A DNA stretch of 64,000 nt from Saccharopolyspora erythraea NRRL 2338 (GTDB taxonomy: Bacteria > Actinomycetota > Actinomycetes > Mycobacteriales > Pseudonocardiaceae): assembly GCF_000062885.1 (NCBI RefSeq), contig NC_009142.1, positions 5,135,584-5,199,583 on the forward strand. Reading direction: 5' to 3'. Every line of letters starts with the position of its first letter. Position 1 is the stretch's first letter. Shown one piece after another: positions 1 through 9,705 of the stretch. Both the position numbers and the translations under genes were made by a program. The notes beneath the pieces were generated by a model. The model was not told where the DNA came from. It ran no database searches and worked only from the letters and a program-made list of their open reading frames with translations.

Positions 1-2
1 CC

Positions 3-689
3 ACACCGACTCGCAAGGGCCTGGTGTTCGACGACAACAGCGACCGCATCGGGGCGTTCATGCGGCAGGCCGGTGGCTGGTACCTCGACCCGGCGGGTCG
101 GAAAGCCACAGTGGACAGTCCGGAGAACCTCACTGCGCTGCGGTACGTGCAGCAGCTGTTCCGCTCCGGCAGCACCGCGTTCTCCTCGCAGGTGGATGCC
201 GGATGGGGCGGGGAGGCGCTGGGCAGGGGAACCGCGGCGATGGCCATCGACGGGACCTGGGCCGCGGGCGCGCTCGCCGCCGACTACCCCGCCACCCGGT
301 GGCGGTCCGTGGAGCTGCCCAGCGGCCCGGCGGGCAAGGGGACGCTGTCGTTCACCAACTGCTGGGGGATTCCCGAGCGCAGCTCCCGGCAACGAGCCGC
401 GGAGGACCTGGTGGGCTTCCTGCTCGACGTCCCGCAGCAGGAGCAGGTCGGCCGCGAGGTCGGGGTCCTGCCGAGCAACCAGCGCGCGGCACGGGCGACC
501 GACGCCGACACGCGGATGCGGGGGTTCACCGCGGGTGCCCCGTACGCGAAGGGCGAGGTGACGGCGCAGGGATTCGGGGCGGTCGCCGACGACTTCGACG
601 CCAAGCTGCTGGGTCTGGCCCGCGGTGACGACCCGCGAGCGATCCTCGCCGAGGTGCAGCGCAACGCCGAACGAGCACTGGACCGGTGA
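3..689 (+). CDS. Sugar ABC transporter substrate-binding protein (3' part)
   Basis: C-terminal part of an extracellular solute-binding protein. The reading frame is open from the window edge, so the start and signal peptide lie upstream. The visible part has the family-1 binding-protein pattern: a Trp-rich stretch after the entry, a helix that includes AMAIDGTW, and a C-terminal helical segment ending about 4 bp before the first permease gene. Two MalF/MalG-type permeases follow in tight array, which supports a carbohydrate importer. The substrate cannot be read from the sequence. No ATPase gene is visible; actinomycetes often use a shared MsiK-type ATPase for such importers (family knowledge). 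Confidence 0.85.
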   Translation, partial: TPTRKGLVFDDNSDRIGAFMRQAGGWYLDPAGRKATVDSPENLTALRYVQQLFRSGSTAFSSQVDAGWGGEALGRGTAAMAIDGTWAAGALAADYPATRWRSVELPSGPAGKGTLSFTNCWGIPERSSRQRAAEDLVGFLLDVPQQEQVGREVGVLPSNQRAARATDADTRMRGFTAGAPYAKGEVTAQGFGAVADDFDAKLLGLARGDDPRAILAEVQRNAERALDR

Positions 690-693
690 TCCG

Positions 694-1767
694 ATGAAGA
701 CAGCGGCACTTCCTCGTCCGCGAGCCCGGTACGCGCCCGCTGCCGGCCGGATGTCGGCGGAGGCCAGGCGGGAGAACCGCGCGGGATGGCTGTTCGTCGC
801 CCCGGCCGTGGCCCTGCTCGCGCTCTTCCTCGTCGTGCCGGCCGCCCTGGCGCTGTACGTGAGCCTGCTGGAGTGGAACGGCACCTACAGCCCGCTGTCG
901 GGCCGGGCCCCGTTCGTGGGGCTGGAGAACTACCGGGAGCTGCTGGCCGAGGACGGGCTCGCCCGCGAGGACTTCATGACCAGCGTGCGCAACACGTTCT
1001 ACTTCGTGCTGTTCACGGTCCCGGCGCAGACCTTCGTCGCGCTGCTGCTGGCCGTCGTGGTCAACGACCGCGCGCTGCGCGGACGCGGGTTCTTCCGGTC
1101 GGTGTTCTACTTCCCGTCGATCACCAGCTCGGTCGCGATCTCGGTCATCTTCCTGTTCCTGTTCTCCGGTTCCGGTGCGGTCAACGCGCTGCTGCGGTCG
1201 GTCGGTGTCGAGGGACCTGACTGGTTCACCGACTCCCGCGGTGTGCTGCACCAGTTGCTGGCCGCGGTGGGCGTGCACGACGCCCCGCCGTGGCTGGCGG
1301 GAACCGACCTGGCCGGCCTCTCGCTGTGGGAGTGGATGTCCGGGCCGTCGACGGCCATGCTCACCCTCGTCGCGCTCGTGGTGTGGACGACCTCGGGCAC
1401 CTACATGCTGATGTTCCTGGCCGCCCTGCAGAACATCCCCGACAACGTCGAGGAGGCCGCGCGCGTCGACGGAGCCGGGTGGTGGCAGCGCTTCGGCAGG
1501 GTCACCGTGCCGATGCTGATGCCGACGGTGTTCCTGGTGGCGACGCTGGGGCTGATCAGCACGTGGCAGGTGTTCGACCAGGTCTACGTGATGAGCCAGG
1601 GCGATCCCGCCAAGACCACGCTGACCCCGGCGCTGCTGTCCTACCAGCAGTCCTTCGCCGAGGGCGCCTACGGAACGGGAGCGGCGATCGCCTTCCTGCT
1701 GTTCCTGCTCATCGTCGTGCTCACCGCGGCGCAACGCCTCGTGCTGCGGGACGGGAGGAACTCGTGA
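694..1767 (+). CDS. Sugar ABC transporter permease, MalF type
   Basis: Inner-membrane permease of 357 aa, one half of a carbohydrate importer channel. I chose the ATG at 694, 4 bp after the upstream stop; an in-frame start at 625 would overlap the binding-protein gene. An Arg-rich cytoplasmic N-terminus precedes a hydrophobic segment beginning GWLFVAPAVALLALFLVVP, and further membrane segments follow. The EAA loop that contacts the ATPase is visible near residue 250 as EEAARVDGAG followed by WWQRFGRVTVPML. The stop overlaps the start of the second permease (GTGA), so the two are translationally coupled. Confidence 0.93.
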   Translation: MKTAALPRPRARYAPAAGRMSAEARRENRAGWLFVAPAVALLALFLVVPAALALYVSLLEWNGTYSPLSGRAPFVGLENYRELLAEDGLAREDFMTSVRNTFYFVLFTVPAQTFVALLLAVVVNDRALRGRGFFRSVFYFPSITSSVAISVIFLFLFSGSGAVNALLRSVGVEGPDWFTDSRGVLHQLLAAVGVHDAPPWLAGTDLAGLSLWEWMSGPSTAMLTLVALVVWTTSGTYMLMFLAALQNIPDNVEEAARVDGAGWWQRFGRVTVPMLMPTVFLVATLGLISTWQVFDQVYVMSQGDPAKTTLTPALLSYQQSFAEGAYGTGAAIAFLLFLLIVVLTAAQRLVLRDGRNS

Positions 1768-2612
1768 CCACACCCGGCCCGTGGCGCATCGGGACCGCCT
1801 TCGGCTACGCCGTGCTGGTGGTCGGTGCCGTGCTCTACCTCGGTCCCTTCGCCATCCAGCTCGCCACGTCGTTCAAGACCGACGCCGACGCCGTGGCTCA
1901 TCCGCTCTCGCTCATCCCGAGCCCGGTCACCACCGGCAGCTACCAGCGGGTCGCCACCGACCCCACCGTGGACGTCCCTCGGTGGCTGGGCAACTCCCTG
2001 CTGGTCACCGCGTGCGTGACGATCGGCAGGCTGCTGGTGGACTCGATGGCCGGGTACGCCCTGTCCCGGCTGCGCTGGCGCGGGCGGAAGGCGGTGTTCA
2101 GCGGTGTGCTGGTCGTGATGGCGGTGCCCAGCGTGGTGCTGCTGATCCCGAAGTTCCTCCTGCTGCGGCAGCTCAGCATGTACGACTCCTACTCCGGCAT
2201 GATCCTGCCGCTGCTGGCCGACGCGATGGGCATCTTCCTGATGAAGCAGGCGTTCGAGCAGGTTCCCGCCGAGGTTGAGGAGTCGGCGAAGGTCGACGGC
2301 GCCGGCGTCGTCCGCCGGTGGTGGAGCGTCGTGCTGCCGATGGTGCGGCCGGCGCTGATCACGCTGGCGATCCTGGCCTTCCAGTCCTCCTGGAACGAGT
2401 TCGCCCACTTCCTGGTCGCGACTTCCGGCGCGCGGTACGAGACGTTGACCGTCGGCCTGGCGAGGCTGGTCAGCGGTGCGCTGGGCGAGGGGCGGCAACT
2501 GCCGCTGAAGCTGACCATCGCGATGGTGGCGACGGTGCCCGTCGCGGTCGTCTTCCTGTTCAGCCAGCGCTACCTGGTGCGCGGCCAGACGTCCGGCGCG
2601 GTGAAGGGATAG
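1764..2612 (+). CDS. Sugar ABC transporter permease, MalG type
   Basis: Second permease of the importer, 282 aa, starting with GTG at 1764 and overlapping the previous gene by 4 bp. It has multiple hydrophobic segments and the EAA loop EESAKVDGAG followed by VVRRWWSVVLPM, typical of the MalG/CarB subfamily. This is the last gene of the operon: a GC-rich hairpin begins 18 bp after the stop. Substrate is unknown; the GH2 glycosidase and aldarate genes downstream suggest plant polysaccharide-derived sugars, which is inference only. Confidence 0.93.
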   Translation: MTTPGPWRIGTAFGYAVLVVGAVLYLGPFAIQLATSFKTDADAVAHPLSLIPSPVTTGSYQRVATDPTVDVPRWLGNSLLVTACVTIGRLLVDSMAGYALSRLRWRGRKAVFSGVLVVMAVPSVVLLIPKFLLLRQLSMYDSYSGMILPLLADAMGIFLMKQAFEQVPAEVEESAKVDGAGVVRRWWSVVLPMVRPALITLAILAFQSSWNEFAHFLVATSGARYETLTVGLARLVSGALGEGRQLPLKLTIAMVATVPVAVVFLFSQRYLVRGQTSGAVKG

Positions 2613-2629
2613 CAGAACCCCGCCCTTCC

Positions 2630-2655
2630 GGCCCCGCGGTCGGATGCGCGGGGCC
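2630..2655 (+). terminator. Hairpin terminator after sugar ABC operon
   Basis: Perfect 9-bp inverted repeat, GGCCCCGCG at 2630-2638 and CGCGGGGCC at 2647-2655, with an 8-nt loop. It lies 18 bp after the permease stop. There is no clear T-tract, as is usual for high-GC actinomycete terminators. Confidence 0.65.
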
Positions 2656-2875
2656 CCGTACGTGCGAACACCCGGGCGAGGTGCTACGCGTCCGCGGGGC
2701 CGATGTCGCCCGGACGGGTGGTCGTCGGGTCCGCCCGACCAGGCGCGTAACCCTGCGGAACACGAGAAGGAACTGATCGGATGACCCCCGGCCATGATCG
2801 TGTTGAGATCTCGGCCCCGGACCCCAACAGTGTTTGGAATGTCGGGCCGAGCGGCGACCAGAGCGGGGGACCGAT

Positions 2876-4027
2876 ATGCGGGTCGCAACGACGTGGCAGC
2901 TCATCTGTGCAACCGCGCTCTCCTGCGTGCTGGCTTCCTGCGCCGAGGTGCCGCCGGCGTCGGTGACCGCATCGATACCGCACGGCGCCACCCAGGTCGC
3001 GCCCAGCGGCCCGCTGGTCGTCACCGCGCACCAGGGCACGCTCAGCTCGGTCACCGTGACCACCCACGAGAACGCCCCGGTGCCGGGTGCGATGGACCCC
3101 GACGGCCGCCGTTGGACCACGACCGCGCCGCTGGCCTTCGGCACGACCTACCGCGTGCAGGCCGTGGCCCACAACGCCGAGAGCGTCCCCTCGGTCCCGC
3201 TGAACTCGACGTTCAGCACGGTCGTCCCGAAGGAGGAGCTCACCGTCGACCGGACGCGGCCGTCCGACGGTGACACCGTCGGGGTGGCCATGCCGGTCTC
3301 GATCTACTTCAGCAGGCCGGTGGCGGACCGGGCGGCCGTCGAAAGCCGCCTGTCGGTCGAGCCGTCGGTGCCGACCGAGGGCTCGTTCCACTGGATGAGC
3401 GACGAACAGGTCAACTGGCGCCCCAGGGAGTTCTGGAAACCCGGCACCAGCGTCCGCGTGCGCGCGCGGCTGTACGGCGTGGACGCCGGCGGTGGCGTCA
3501 TGGGGACCGCCGACCACGAGAGCGGCTTCGTCGTCGGACGCGACCAGCGCGCGGTCGGCGACGTCAACCGGCACGTGGTGACCGTATTCCAGGACGGGCA
3601 GCAGATCCGCGAGCTCCCGGCCTCCTTCGGCCGGAAGGTCTACCCCACCCAGTCGGGCATCCACGTCGCCTTCGAGAAGCACACCTCCACGCGGATGCGC
3701 TCGGACACCTGGGGAGGTCCGCGCAAGGGCGAGCCCGGCTACTACGACGAGGTCCTGCCGCACGCGGTCCGGATCTCCAACAACGGTGAGTTCGTGCACG
3801 TCAACGCCGCGACGGTGGGTCAGCAGGGCAGGGCCAACGTCTCGCACGGGTGCGTCAACCTCTCCCCCGCCAACGGCAAGTGGTTCTTCGACTTCGTCCA
3901 GATCGGGGACCCGGTGGAGATCGTCGGGTCGGACCGTCCGCTGACACCGCAGGACGGGGACATCCCGGACTGGACCATCCCCTACGACGACTACGTCAAG
4001 GGAAGCGCGCTCTACCAGCCGCGCTGA
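2876..4027 (+). CDS. Lipoprotein L,D-transpeptidase (YkuD, LdtMt2-like)
   Basis: Cell-wall enzyme of 383 aa predicted to form 3-3 peptidoglycan cross-links on the outer face of the membrane. The ATG at 2876 follows a GGGGGA ribosome site. The N-terminus is a lipoprotein signal with lipobox LASC (Cys22). Residues about 40-240 resemble the Ig-like domains of mycobacterial Ldts (FSRPVADRAAVESRL region), followed by the YkuD catalytic domain. The catalytic motif SHGCVN carries Cys326, with the upstream His308 in GEFVHVN. A basic/aromatic C-terminal tail follows, as in LdtMt2. It appears monocistronic between unrelated genes. Confidence 0.93.
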   Translation: MRVATTWQLICATALSCVLASCAEVPPASVTASIPHGATQVAPSGPLVVTAHQGTLSSVTVTTHENAPVPGAMDPDGRRWTTTAPLAFGTTYRVQAVAHNAESVPSVPLNSTFSTVVPKEELTVDRTRPSDGDTVGVAMPVSIYFSRPVADRAAVESRLSVEPSVPTEGSFHWMSDEQVNWRPREFWKPGTSVRVRARLYGVDAGGGVMGTADHESGFVVGRDQRAVGDVNRHVVTVFQDGQQIRELPASFGRKVYPTQSGIHVAFEKHTSTRMRSDTWGGPRKGEPGYYDEVLPHAVRISNNGEFVHVNAATVGQQGRANVSHGCVNLSPANGKWFFDFVQIGDPVEIVGSDRPLTPQDGDIPDWTIPYDDYVKGSALYQPR

Positions 4028-4359
4028 CGCCCCGCGCCCCGGAAGCCCGCGCGGCGCAACGGGACCTCACCAAGGCCCGCACGGCCTCCACGTCCGCCGC
4101 CGGCGGCAGCGGCGCGCCGCCATGCCGACTGTGATCGAGAACGAACAACATCACGCATCAAATGAGCAGCGCACCCGGACAACTACGACATTAGTGTTGA
4201 AGTCTGATCGAAATTGATCGAGTTCGTTGACATCCGCCGAAAAGGGATCGTCAATTGACAACGCGTCGGCCCGGGGGACCCACCGCTCGTGCGTCCGGCC
4301 GGCGCTCTGGCGCCAGCGCCCGCTGGCGCGGTCCCCTTCGAGAAGGGTGTCCGACACCG
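4028..4359. other. Intergenic region with likely promoter for GH2 gene
   Basis: 332 bp without a convincing gene. The first 100 bp are GC-rich. From about 4130 to 4260 the composition turns AT-rich, with repeated GATCGA (near 4206 and 4216) and a TTGACA-like -35 element at 4227-4232. This is the probable promoter and regulatory region of the downstream glycosidase. An in-frame TTG at 4255 would add 35 residues before a standard signal peptide, so I did not use it. Confidence 0.4.
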
Positions 4360-6873
4360 ATGTCACCAGCACCGACGACTCGACGGCGAACGATCCGAGG
4401 CTTCCTGACCACCGCGGTCGCGGCAGCGATGCTGTTGGCCACCGCGGCGGTACCTTCCACGGCGCAGCCGGCCGAAGGTCCGCAGCAGGCCGAGCCGCGC
4501 CTGACGACCCCGTGGACCGACGAGGTCTCACCGGACAACGCGCTGCCGGAGTACCCGAGGCCGCAGCTGACCCGCCCGAAGTGGCAGAACCTCAATGGCA
4601 CCTGGGAATTCGCCCGCGCCGAGGCCGGCCAGGCCCCGCCCTTCGGGCAGCGCCTCCCGGAACGCATCCTGGTTCCCTACCCCACCGAGTCGGCGCTTTC
4701 CGGCATCCAGCGCCACGAAGACCGCATGTGGTACCGGCGGACCTTCACCGTGCCGCCGGACTGGCAGGTCGGCCGCGGCAACTCGCTGAAGATCAATTTC
4801 GGCGCCGTCGACCACCAGGCCGTGGTGTGGGTGAACGGCAAGCAGGTCGCCACCCACCGCGGCGGCTACGGCGCCTTCTCCGCCGACGTCACCGGCGCGC
4901 TGAAGCCGTCGGGCGAGCAGGAGATCGTCGTCGGCGTCGAGGACCGCACCGACGCCACCTGGCAGCCCGTCGGCAAGCAGCGCCTGGTTCCCGACCGCGG
5001 CATCTTCTACGAGGGCGCGTCCGGCATCTGGCAGACGGTCTGGATGGAACCGGTGGCGACGCGCGGCCACGCAGAGGTGCTGGACATGGTGCCCGACATC
5101 GACACCTCCACCCTCGGGCTGACGGTGCGCACCGGCGGCGCCCCCGGGCTGCGGGCCGAGGTCACCGTCAGGGACGGCGGCAGGGTCGTCAGCCGGACGC
5201 AGGGCGTCGCGGGCGGCAAGATCGACGTCCCGGTGCCCGGCGCCAAGCTGTGGTCGCCCGACTCGCCGTTCCTCTACGACCTCGACGTCGTGCTCACCGA
5301 CCGCGGGCGACCGGTGGACCAGGTGTCGTCCTACTTCGGCATGCGCGAGATCGGCATGGCGCCGGGAGCCGACGGCAAGCAGCGGATCACGCTCAACGGC
5401 AGGATCCTGTTCCTGATGTCCACACTGGACCAGGGATACTGGCCCGACGGCATCTACACCGCCCCGACCGACGAAGCACTGCGGTTCGACCTGGAGCAGC
5501 ACAAGAGGCTCGGTTTCAACACCGTGCGCAAGCACATCAAGACCGAACCCGACAGGTGGTACCGCCACGCCGACGAGCTCGGTCTGCTGGTCTGGCAGGA
5601 CATGCCGTCGATGCGGACCGGCGAGGAGCGGCCGCCGGTCGACGCGCAGCGCCAGTTCGAGTCCGAACTGCACGAACTGGTGGAGCAGAAGAAGAACTGG
5701 ACCTCGGTCATCGGCTGGGTGCCGTTCAACGAGGGCTGGGGCGAGTGGTCGCGCGAGGCCACCGGCCGCATCGCCGAGGACGTCAAGCGCCAGGACCCGA
5801 CCCGGCTGGTCAACGGGCACAGCGGGGTCAACTGCTGTGCCTCGCTCGGCGACTCGGGCAAGGGCGACGTCATCGACTGGCACCAGTACGTCGGTCCGGC
5901 CACGCCTTCCCCGGAGGGCGACCGGGTTTCCATCGACGGCGAGCACGGCGGGTTCGGTCTGGAGGTCGACGGGCACATGTGGTTCGGCGAGGGCCACGCC
6001 TACGAGATGACCCCGGACGAGCAGACCCTCACCAGGCGCTACGTGGAGAACCAGCGCGACGTGCTCACCGCGGCGCAGCGCTGCGGTATCAGCGGTGCGA
6101 TCTACACCCAGATCACCGACGTCGAGCACGAGGTCAACGGGTTCTTCACCTACGACCGCCAGGTGGAGAAGATGGACTTCGCGCGGGTCCGCGCCATCAA
6201 CGACGAGATCGTGCGCAGCGCCGACGGCAGCGGCGGTCCCGCGCCGGCCCCGGGAACGCCGGGCCTGCAGGGCGTGCACGGCTACCAGTTCGACGAGGGC
6301 ACCGGTGCGACCGCGGCCGACTCGGTCGGTTCCGCCGACGCCGCGCTGACCGGCACCGAGTGGGTGCCCGGGGTCGACGGCGGCGGGCTCTCCTTCGCCG
6401 GAGCGGGGCAGGCCGACACCGGGCAGCCGCTGATCGACACCGCGGGCAGCTACTCGGTCTCGGCGTGGGCCAAGCTCGACGAGGCCACCGGGGCGTTCCA
6501 GACGGTCGCCAGCCAGGACGGCGGCACCAACAGCGGGTTCTTCCTGCAGTACTCCGGAGCCGACCAGCGATGGGCGATGAGCTTCGTCGGACTGCGCGCA
6601 CTGTCACCGGAGAAGCCCGAACCCGGGCGCTGGTACCACCTGACCGGGGTGCGCGACGCCGCGGACGGCACCGTCTCGCTCTACGTCGACGGGCGGCTCG
6701 CGGACACGAAGAACGCCTGCATCGCGGCGGAATCCACCGGCAGCACGGTGATCGGTCGGGCCCAGTACGGCGGCGCGCAGGTCGACTTCCTGCGCGGTGA
6801 CGTCGACGACGTCCGCGTCTTCGACCGCGCTCTTTCCGAGGAGGAGGTCACCGCACTGGCCACCCGCGACTGA
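4360..6873 (+). CDS. Secreted glycoside hydrolase family 2 protein with C-terminal LamG domain
   Basis: Exported glycosidase of 837 aa. The ATG at 4360 opens a twin-Arg/Ala-rich signal peptide (RRRTIRGFL then a hydrophobic run ending near STAQPA) and is preceded by AGAAGG at 4341-4346. The order is: sugar-binding jelly roll (about 55-220), Ig-like domain, TIM barrel, then a LamG/concanavalin-like domain (about 635-837). The GH2 acid/base is Glu458 in PFNEGWGEW, and the nucleophile is probably Glu528 in IDGEHGG, 70 residues later as expected. Specificity (beta-galactosidase, glucuronidase or other) cannot be assigned. The LamG tail probably binds polysaccharide. It is a single gene closed by a strong hairpin. 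Confidence 0.9.
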   Translation: MSPAPTTRRRTIRGFLTTAVAAAMLLATAAVPSTAQPAEGPQQAEPRLTTPWTDEVSPDNALPEYPRPQLTRPKWQNLNGTWEFARAEAGQAPPFGQRLPERILVPYPTESALSGIQRHEDRMWYRRTFTVPPDWQVGRGNSLKINFGAVDHQAVVWVNGKQVATHRGGYGAFSADVTGALKPSGEQEIVVGVEDRTDATWQPVGKQRLVPDRGIFYEGASGIWQTVWMEPVATRGHAEVLDMVPDIDTSTLGLTVRTGGAPGLRAEVTVRDGGRVVSRTQGVAGGKIDVPVPGAKLWSPDSPFLYDLDVVLTDRGRPVDQVSSYFGMREIGMAPGADGKQRITLNGRILFLMSTLDQGYWPDGIYTAPTDEALRFDLEQHKRLGFNTVRKHIKTEPDRWYRHADELGLLVWQDMPSMRTGEERPPVDAQRQFESELHELVEQKKNWTSVIGWVPFNEGWGEWSREATGRIAEDVKRQDPTRLVNGHSGVNCCASLGDSGKGDVIDWHQYVGPATPSPEGDRVSIDGEHGGFGLEVDGHMWFGEGHAYEMTPDEQTLTRRYVENQRDVLTAAQRCGISGAIYTQITDVEHEVNGFFTYDRQVEKMDFARVRAINDEIVRSADGSGGPAPAPGTPGLQGVHGYQFDEGTGATAADSVGSADAALTGTEWVPGVDGGGLSFAGAGQADTGQPLIDTAGSYSVSAWAKLDEATGAFQTVASQDGGTNSGFFLQYSGADQRWAMSFVGLRALSPEKPEPGRWYHLTGVRDAADGTVSLYVDGRLADTKNACIAAESTGSTVIGRAQYGGAQVDFLRGDVDDVRVFDRALSEEEVTALATRD

Positions 6874-6896
6874 CGCACCATCGCCAGAACGCCCCG

Positions 6897-6936
6897 GAGC
6901 GCCGGGTTCGCGCACGACCGCGCGGACCCGGCGCTC
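6897..6936 (+). terminator. Terminator after GH2 gene
   Basis: Perfect 11-bp arms, GAGCGCCGGGT at 6897-6907 and ACCCGGCGCTC at 6926-6936, with an inner GCGC/GCGC pairing. It starts 23 bp after the stop. Confidence 0.75.
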
Positions 6937-6993
6937 CAGCGCGTCGCACGGGCTGACGGCCGGTGAGCCCAGACCTTCCGATACGTTCAAGGT

Positions 6994-7023
6994 ATTGGTT
7001 GATGTCCGATTGGTTTTGGACCG
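6994..7023 (+). promoter_or_regulatory. Tandem 15-bp repeat upstream of aldarate importer
   Basis: Two adjacent 15-mers, ATTGGTTGATGTCCG (6994-7008) and ATTGGTTTTGGACCG (7009-7023), identical at 11 of 15 positions. They end 66 bp before the MFS start, in an AT-richer pocket. This is a plausible regulator site; the regulator is unknown. Confidence 0.45.
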
Positions 7024-7089
7024 GCATCGCCGAGCCGCCCTAATGTCCTGGTCACCGCGCAGTGCTCCGCGGGCGACCGGAGGACAACG

Positions 7090-8475
7090 ATGTCTGACAA
7101 CACAACGGCTTCCAGCGGCGGGCAGACGGCGGCTCCGGCCACCACCGGCCGCCGCGTCCCGACCCGCTACCTGGTCCTGGCGCTGATCTTCATCATCACC
7201 GCGCTCAACTACGCCGACCGCAGCAGCCTCTCCATCACCGGCACCAGCCTGCAGGAGGACCTCGGTTTCAGCAGCGTCCAGCTCGGCTACATCTTCTCGG
7301 CGTTCAGCTGGGCCTACGTCGTCGGCCAGATCCCGGGCGGCATCCTGCTCGACCGCTTCGGCGCCCGCCGCGTCTACGCCCTGATCCTCGGGTTGTGGAC
7401 CCTGGTGACCGCCGCGATCAGCCTGGTCGGGCTGATCACCACACCGGTGCTGGTGGCCGTGACCGTCATCTTCGTGCTCCGGCTCCTGCTGGGCGTCTTC
7501 GAGTCGCCCGCCTTCCCGGCGAACGCGCGGGTCGCCACGGCGTGGTTCCCCACCGCCGAACGCGGGCGCGCGACGGCGGTGTTCAACTCCGCCCAGTACT
7601 TCGCCACCGCCCTGTTCGCGCCGGTGATGGGCTGGGTCACGCACCAGTTCGGCTGGCGGTGGGTGTTCGTGCTGCTGGGCGTGCTCGGCGTGGTGCTGGC
7701 CGTGGTGTGGCTGCGGTGGATGGACTCGCCACGGCACCACCCGCGTGTCACGCCCGCCGAGTTGGAGACGATCACCGCGGGCGGCGGACTGGTCGACCTG
7801 GACGCACCGAAGACCGGAACCTCGGACGCGCCGAAGCTGCAACGCGCCCGCCTCGACCGCCGGACCATCGCGAAGATCTTCTCCACCCGCGCGCTGTGGG
7901 GCGTCTACGTCTCGCAGTACGCCGTGAACGCGCTGACCTACTTCTTCATCACCTGGTTCCCGGTCTACCTCGTGCAGGGCCGCGGGCTGTCGCTGCTGGA
8001 GGTCGGCTTCGTCGCGGCGCTGCCCGCGTTGTGCGGCTTCGCAGGCGGCCTCGCGGGCGGCTTCTTCTCCGACGCCATGCTGCGCCGCGGGTACTCGCTC
8101 ACCGCGGCCCGCAAGGTGCCGTCGGTCATCGGCATGGGACTGGCGACCAGCATCGCGCTGTGCAGCCTCACCGACAGCAGCCCGCTGATCATCGCGATCA
8201 TGACGCTGGCCTTCTTCGGCAAGGGACTCGGCTCGCTCGGCTGGGCCATCACCACCGACATCGCGCCGCCGCAGGCCACCAGCTTCGTCGGGTCGACGAT
8301 GAACGCGTTCGGCAACGTGGCGGGCATCGTGACCCCGATCGTCATCGGCTACACCGTGCAGGCGACCGGTTCGTTCAACACCGCGCTGTGGTTCGTCGCC
8401 GCGCACGGGCTGCTGTCACTGGTCGGCCTCGCCGCGATGGGCACGATCAGGCGCATCCAGTTCGACGAGCCGTGA
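7090..8475 (+). CDS. MFS transporter, anion:cation symporter family (hexuronate/aldarate type)
   Basis: Twelve-helix importer of 461 aa in the ACS family (GudP/ExuT/GarP relatives), which take up organic anions with protons. The ATG at 7090 is preceded by GGAGG. Family marks include NYADRSS in the first helix, the loop motif GGILLDRFGARR, and FESPAFPANARVATAWFP in helix 4. It is followed 46 bp later by the galactarate/talarate dehydratase-like gene, which makes galactarate, glucarate or talarate the likely cargo (inference from context). A second ACS importer sits at 15447 in the same region. Confidence 0.9.
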   Translation: MSDNTTASSGGQTAAPATTGRRVPTRYLVLALIFIITALNYADRSSLSITGTSLQEDLGFSSVQLGYIFSAFSWAYVVGQIPGGILLDRFGARRVYALILGLWTLVTAAISLVGLITTPVLVAVTVIFVLRLLLGVFESPAFPANARVATAWFPTAERGRATAVFNSAQYFATALFAPVMGWVTHQFGWRWVFVLLGVLGVVLAVVWLRWMDSPRHHPRVTPAELETITAGGGLVDLDAPKTGTSDAPKLQRARLDRRTIAKIFSTRALWGVYVSQYAVNALTYFFITWFPVYLVQGRGLSLLEVGFVAALPALCGFAGGLAGGFFSDAMLRRGYSLTAARKVPSVIGMGLATSIALCSLTDSSPLIIAIMTLAFFGKGLGSLGWAITTDIAPPQATSFVGSTMNAFGNVAGIVTPIVIGYTVQATGSFNTALWFVAAHGLLSLVGLAAMGTIRRIQFDEP

Positions 8476-8521
8476 CCGACTTTCCCGACCCAGCAACGAA
8501 ATCACTGAACGGAGACCAACC

Positions 8522-9664
8522 ATGACCACCGCAGGACCGGCCACTTCGGACCGGATCACCGGAGTCGAGATCTCCTCGGTGACGCTGCCGCTGCCCACCG
8601 CCATCAGCGACGCCAAGGTGCTCACCGGGCGGCAGAAGCCGATGACCGAGGTGGCGATGCTCTTCGCCGAGATCACCACCGAAGGCGGGCTGGAAGGCGT
8701 CGGCTTCAGCTACTCCAAGCGCGCGGGCGGTCCGGGCCAGTACGCGCACGCCTGCGAGATCGCGCCGGTGCTGCTCGGTGAGGATCCCAGCGACATCGCC
8801 AAGATCTGGGACAAACTCGTCTGGGCGGGGGCGTCGGTGGGCCGCAGCGGGTTGTCGGTGCAGGCGATCGCCGCCTTCGACGTCGCGCTGTGGGACCTCA
8901 AGGCCAAGCGCGCCGGTCTGCCGCTGGCCAAGCTCCTCGGCGCCCACCGCGACTCGGTTCGCTGCTACAACACCTCCGGCGGTTTCCTGCACGCGCCCAT
9001 CGGGGAAGTCCTCGACCGCGCCGCGGAGTCGGTGGACAACGGCATCGGCGGGATCAAGATCAAGGTCGGCCATCCCGACAACGCCACCGACCTCGCCCGC
9101 GTGCGCGCCGTGCGCGAGAAGATCGGCGACGGCGTGGCCCTGATGGTCGACGCCAACCAGCAGTGGGACCGGCCCACCGCGCGACGCATGTGCCGCGCTC
9201 TGGAACCGCTGGACCTGGTGTGGATCGAGGAACCGCTCGACGCCCACGACTTCGAGGGCCACGCCGTGCTCGCGTCGCACTTCGACACCCCCATCGCCAC
9301 CGGTGAGATGCTGACCAGCGTCGCCGAGCACACCGAGCTCATCCGCGCGGGCGGCGCCGACATCGTGCAGCCGGACGCCCCGCGCGTCGGGGGCATCACC
9401 CAGTTCCTCAAGGTGATGGCGCTGGCCGACAGCCGGAACCTGCAACTGGCACCGCACTTCGCCATGGAGATCCACATCCACCTCGCCGCCGCCTACGCCC
9501 GCGAGCCGTGGGTGGAGCACTTCGAGTGGCTGGACCCGCTCTTCGACGAGCACCTGGAGATCTCCGGCGGCCGGATGCACCTCTCCCCGCGCCCCGGCCT
9601 CGGCGTGACCATCAGCGACCAGGCCCGCGCCTGGACCGTCGCGGAGCAGCAGTTCCACGCCTGA
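8522..9664 (+). CDS. Enolase-superfamily aldarate dehydratase (L-talarate/galactarate dehydratase-like)
   Basis: Cytosolic acid-sugar dehydratase of 380 aa. The mandelate racemase-type layout is complete: capping domain, then a barrel with the KIK base motif (Lys179, Lys181), metal ligands Asp210 (DANQQW), Glu236 (EEPL) and Glu262 (GEM), and His312 in APHFAMEIH. The second-half motif QPDAPRVGG and these residues match the Salmonella talarate/galactarate dehydratase group (recall, not a search). The expected reaction is galactarate or talarate to 5-keto-4-deoxy-glucarate. It is probably co-transcribed with the MFS gene. Confidence 0.85.
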   Translation: MTTAGPATSDRITGVEISSVTLPLPTAISDAKVLTGRQKPMTEVAMLFAEITTEGGLEGVGFSYSKRAGGPGQYAHACEIAPVLLGEDPSDIAKIWDKLVWAGASVGRSGLSVQAIAAFDVALWDLKAKRAGLPLAKLLGAHRDSVRCYNTSGGFLHAPIGEVLDRAAESVDNGIGGIKIKVGHPDNATDLARVRAVREKIGDGVALMVDANQQWDRPTARRMCRALEPLDLVWIEEPLDAHDFEGHAVLASHFDTPIATGEMLTSVAEHTELIRAGGADIVQPDAPRVGGITQFLKVMALADSRNLQLAPHFAMEIHIHLAAAYAREPWVEHFEWLDPLFDEHLEISGGRMHLSPRPGLGVTISDQARAWTVAEQQFHA

Positions 9665-9705
9665 GGTCCCGCCCCCGCACCACCACGCGAGGTGGGTCGA
9701 AGGGT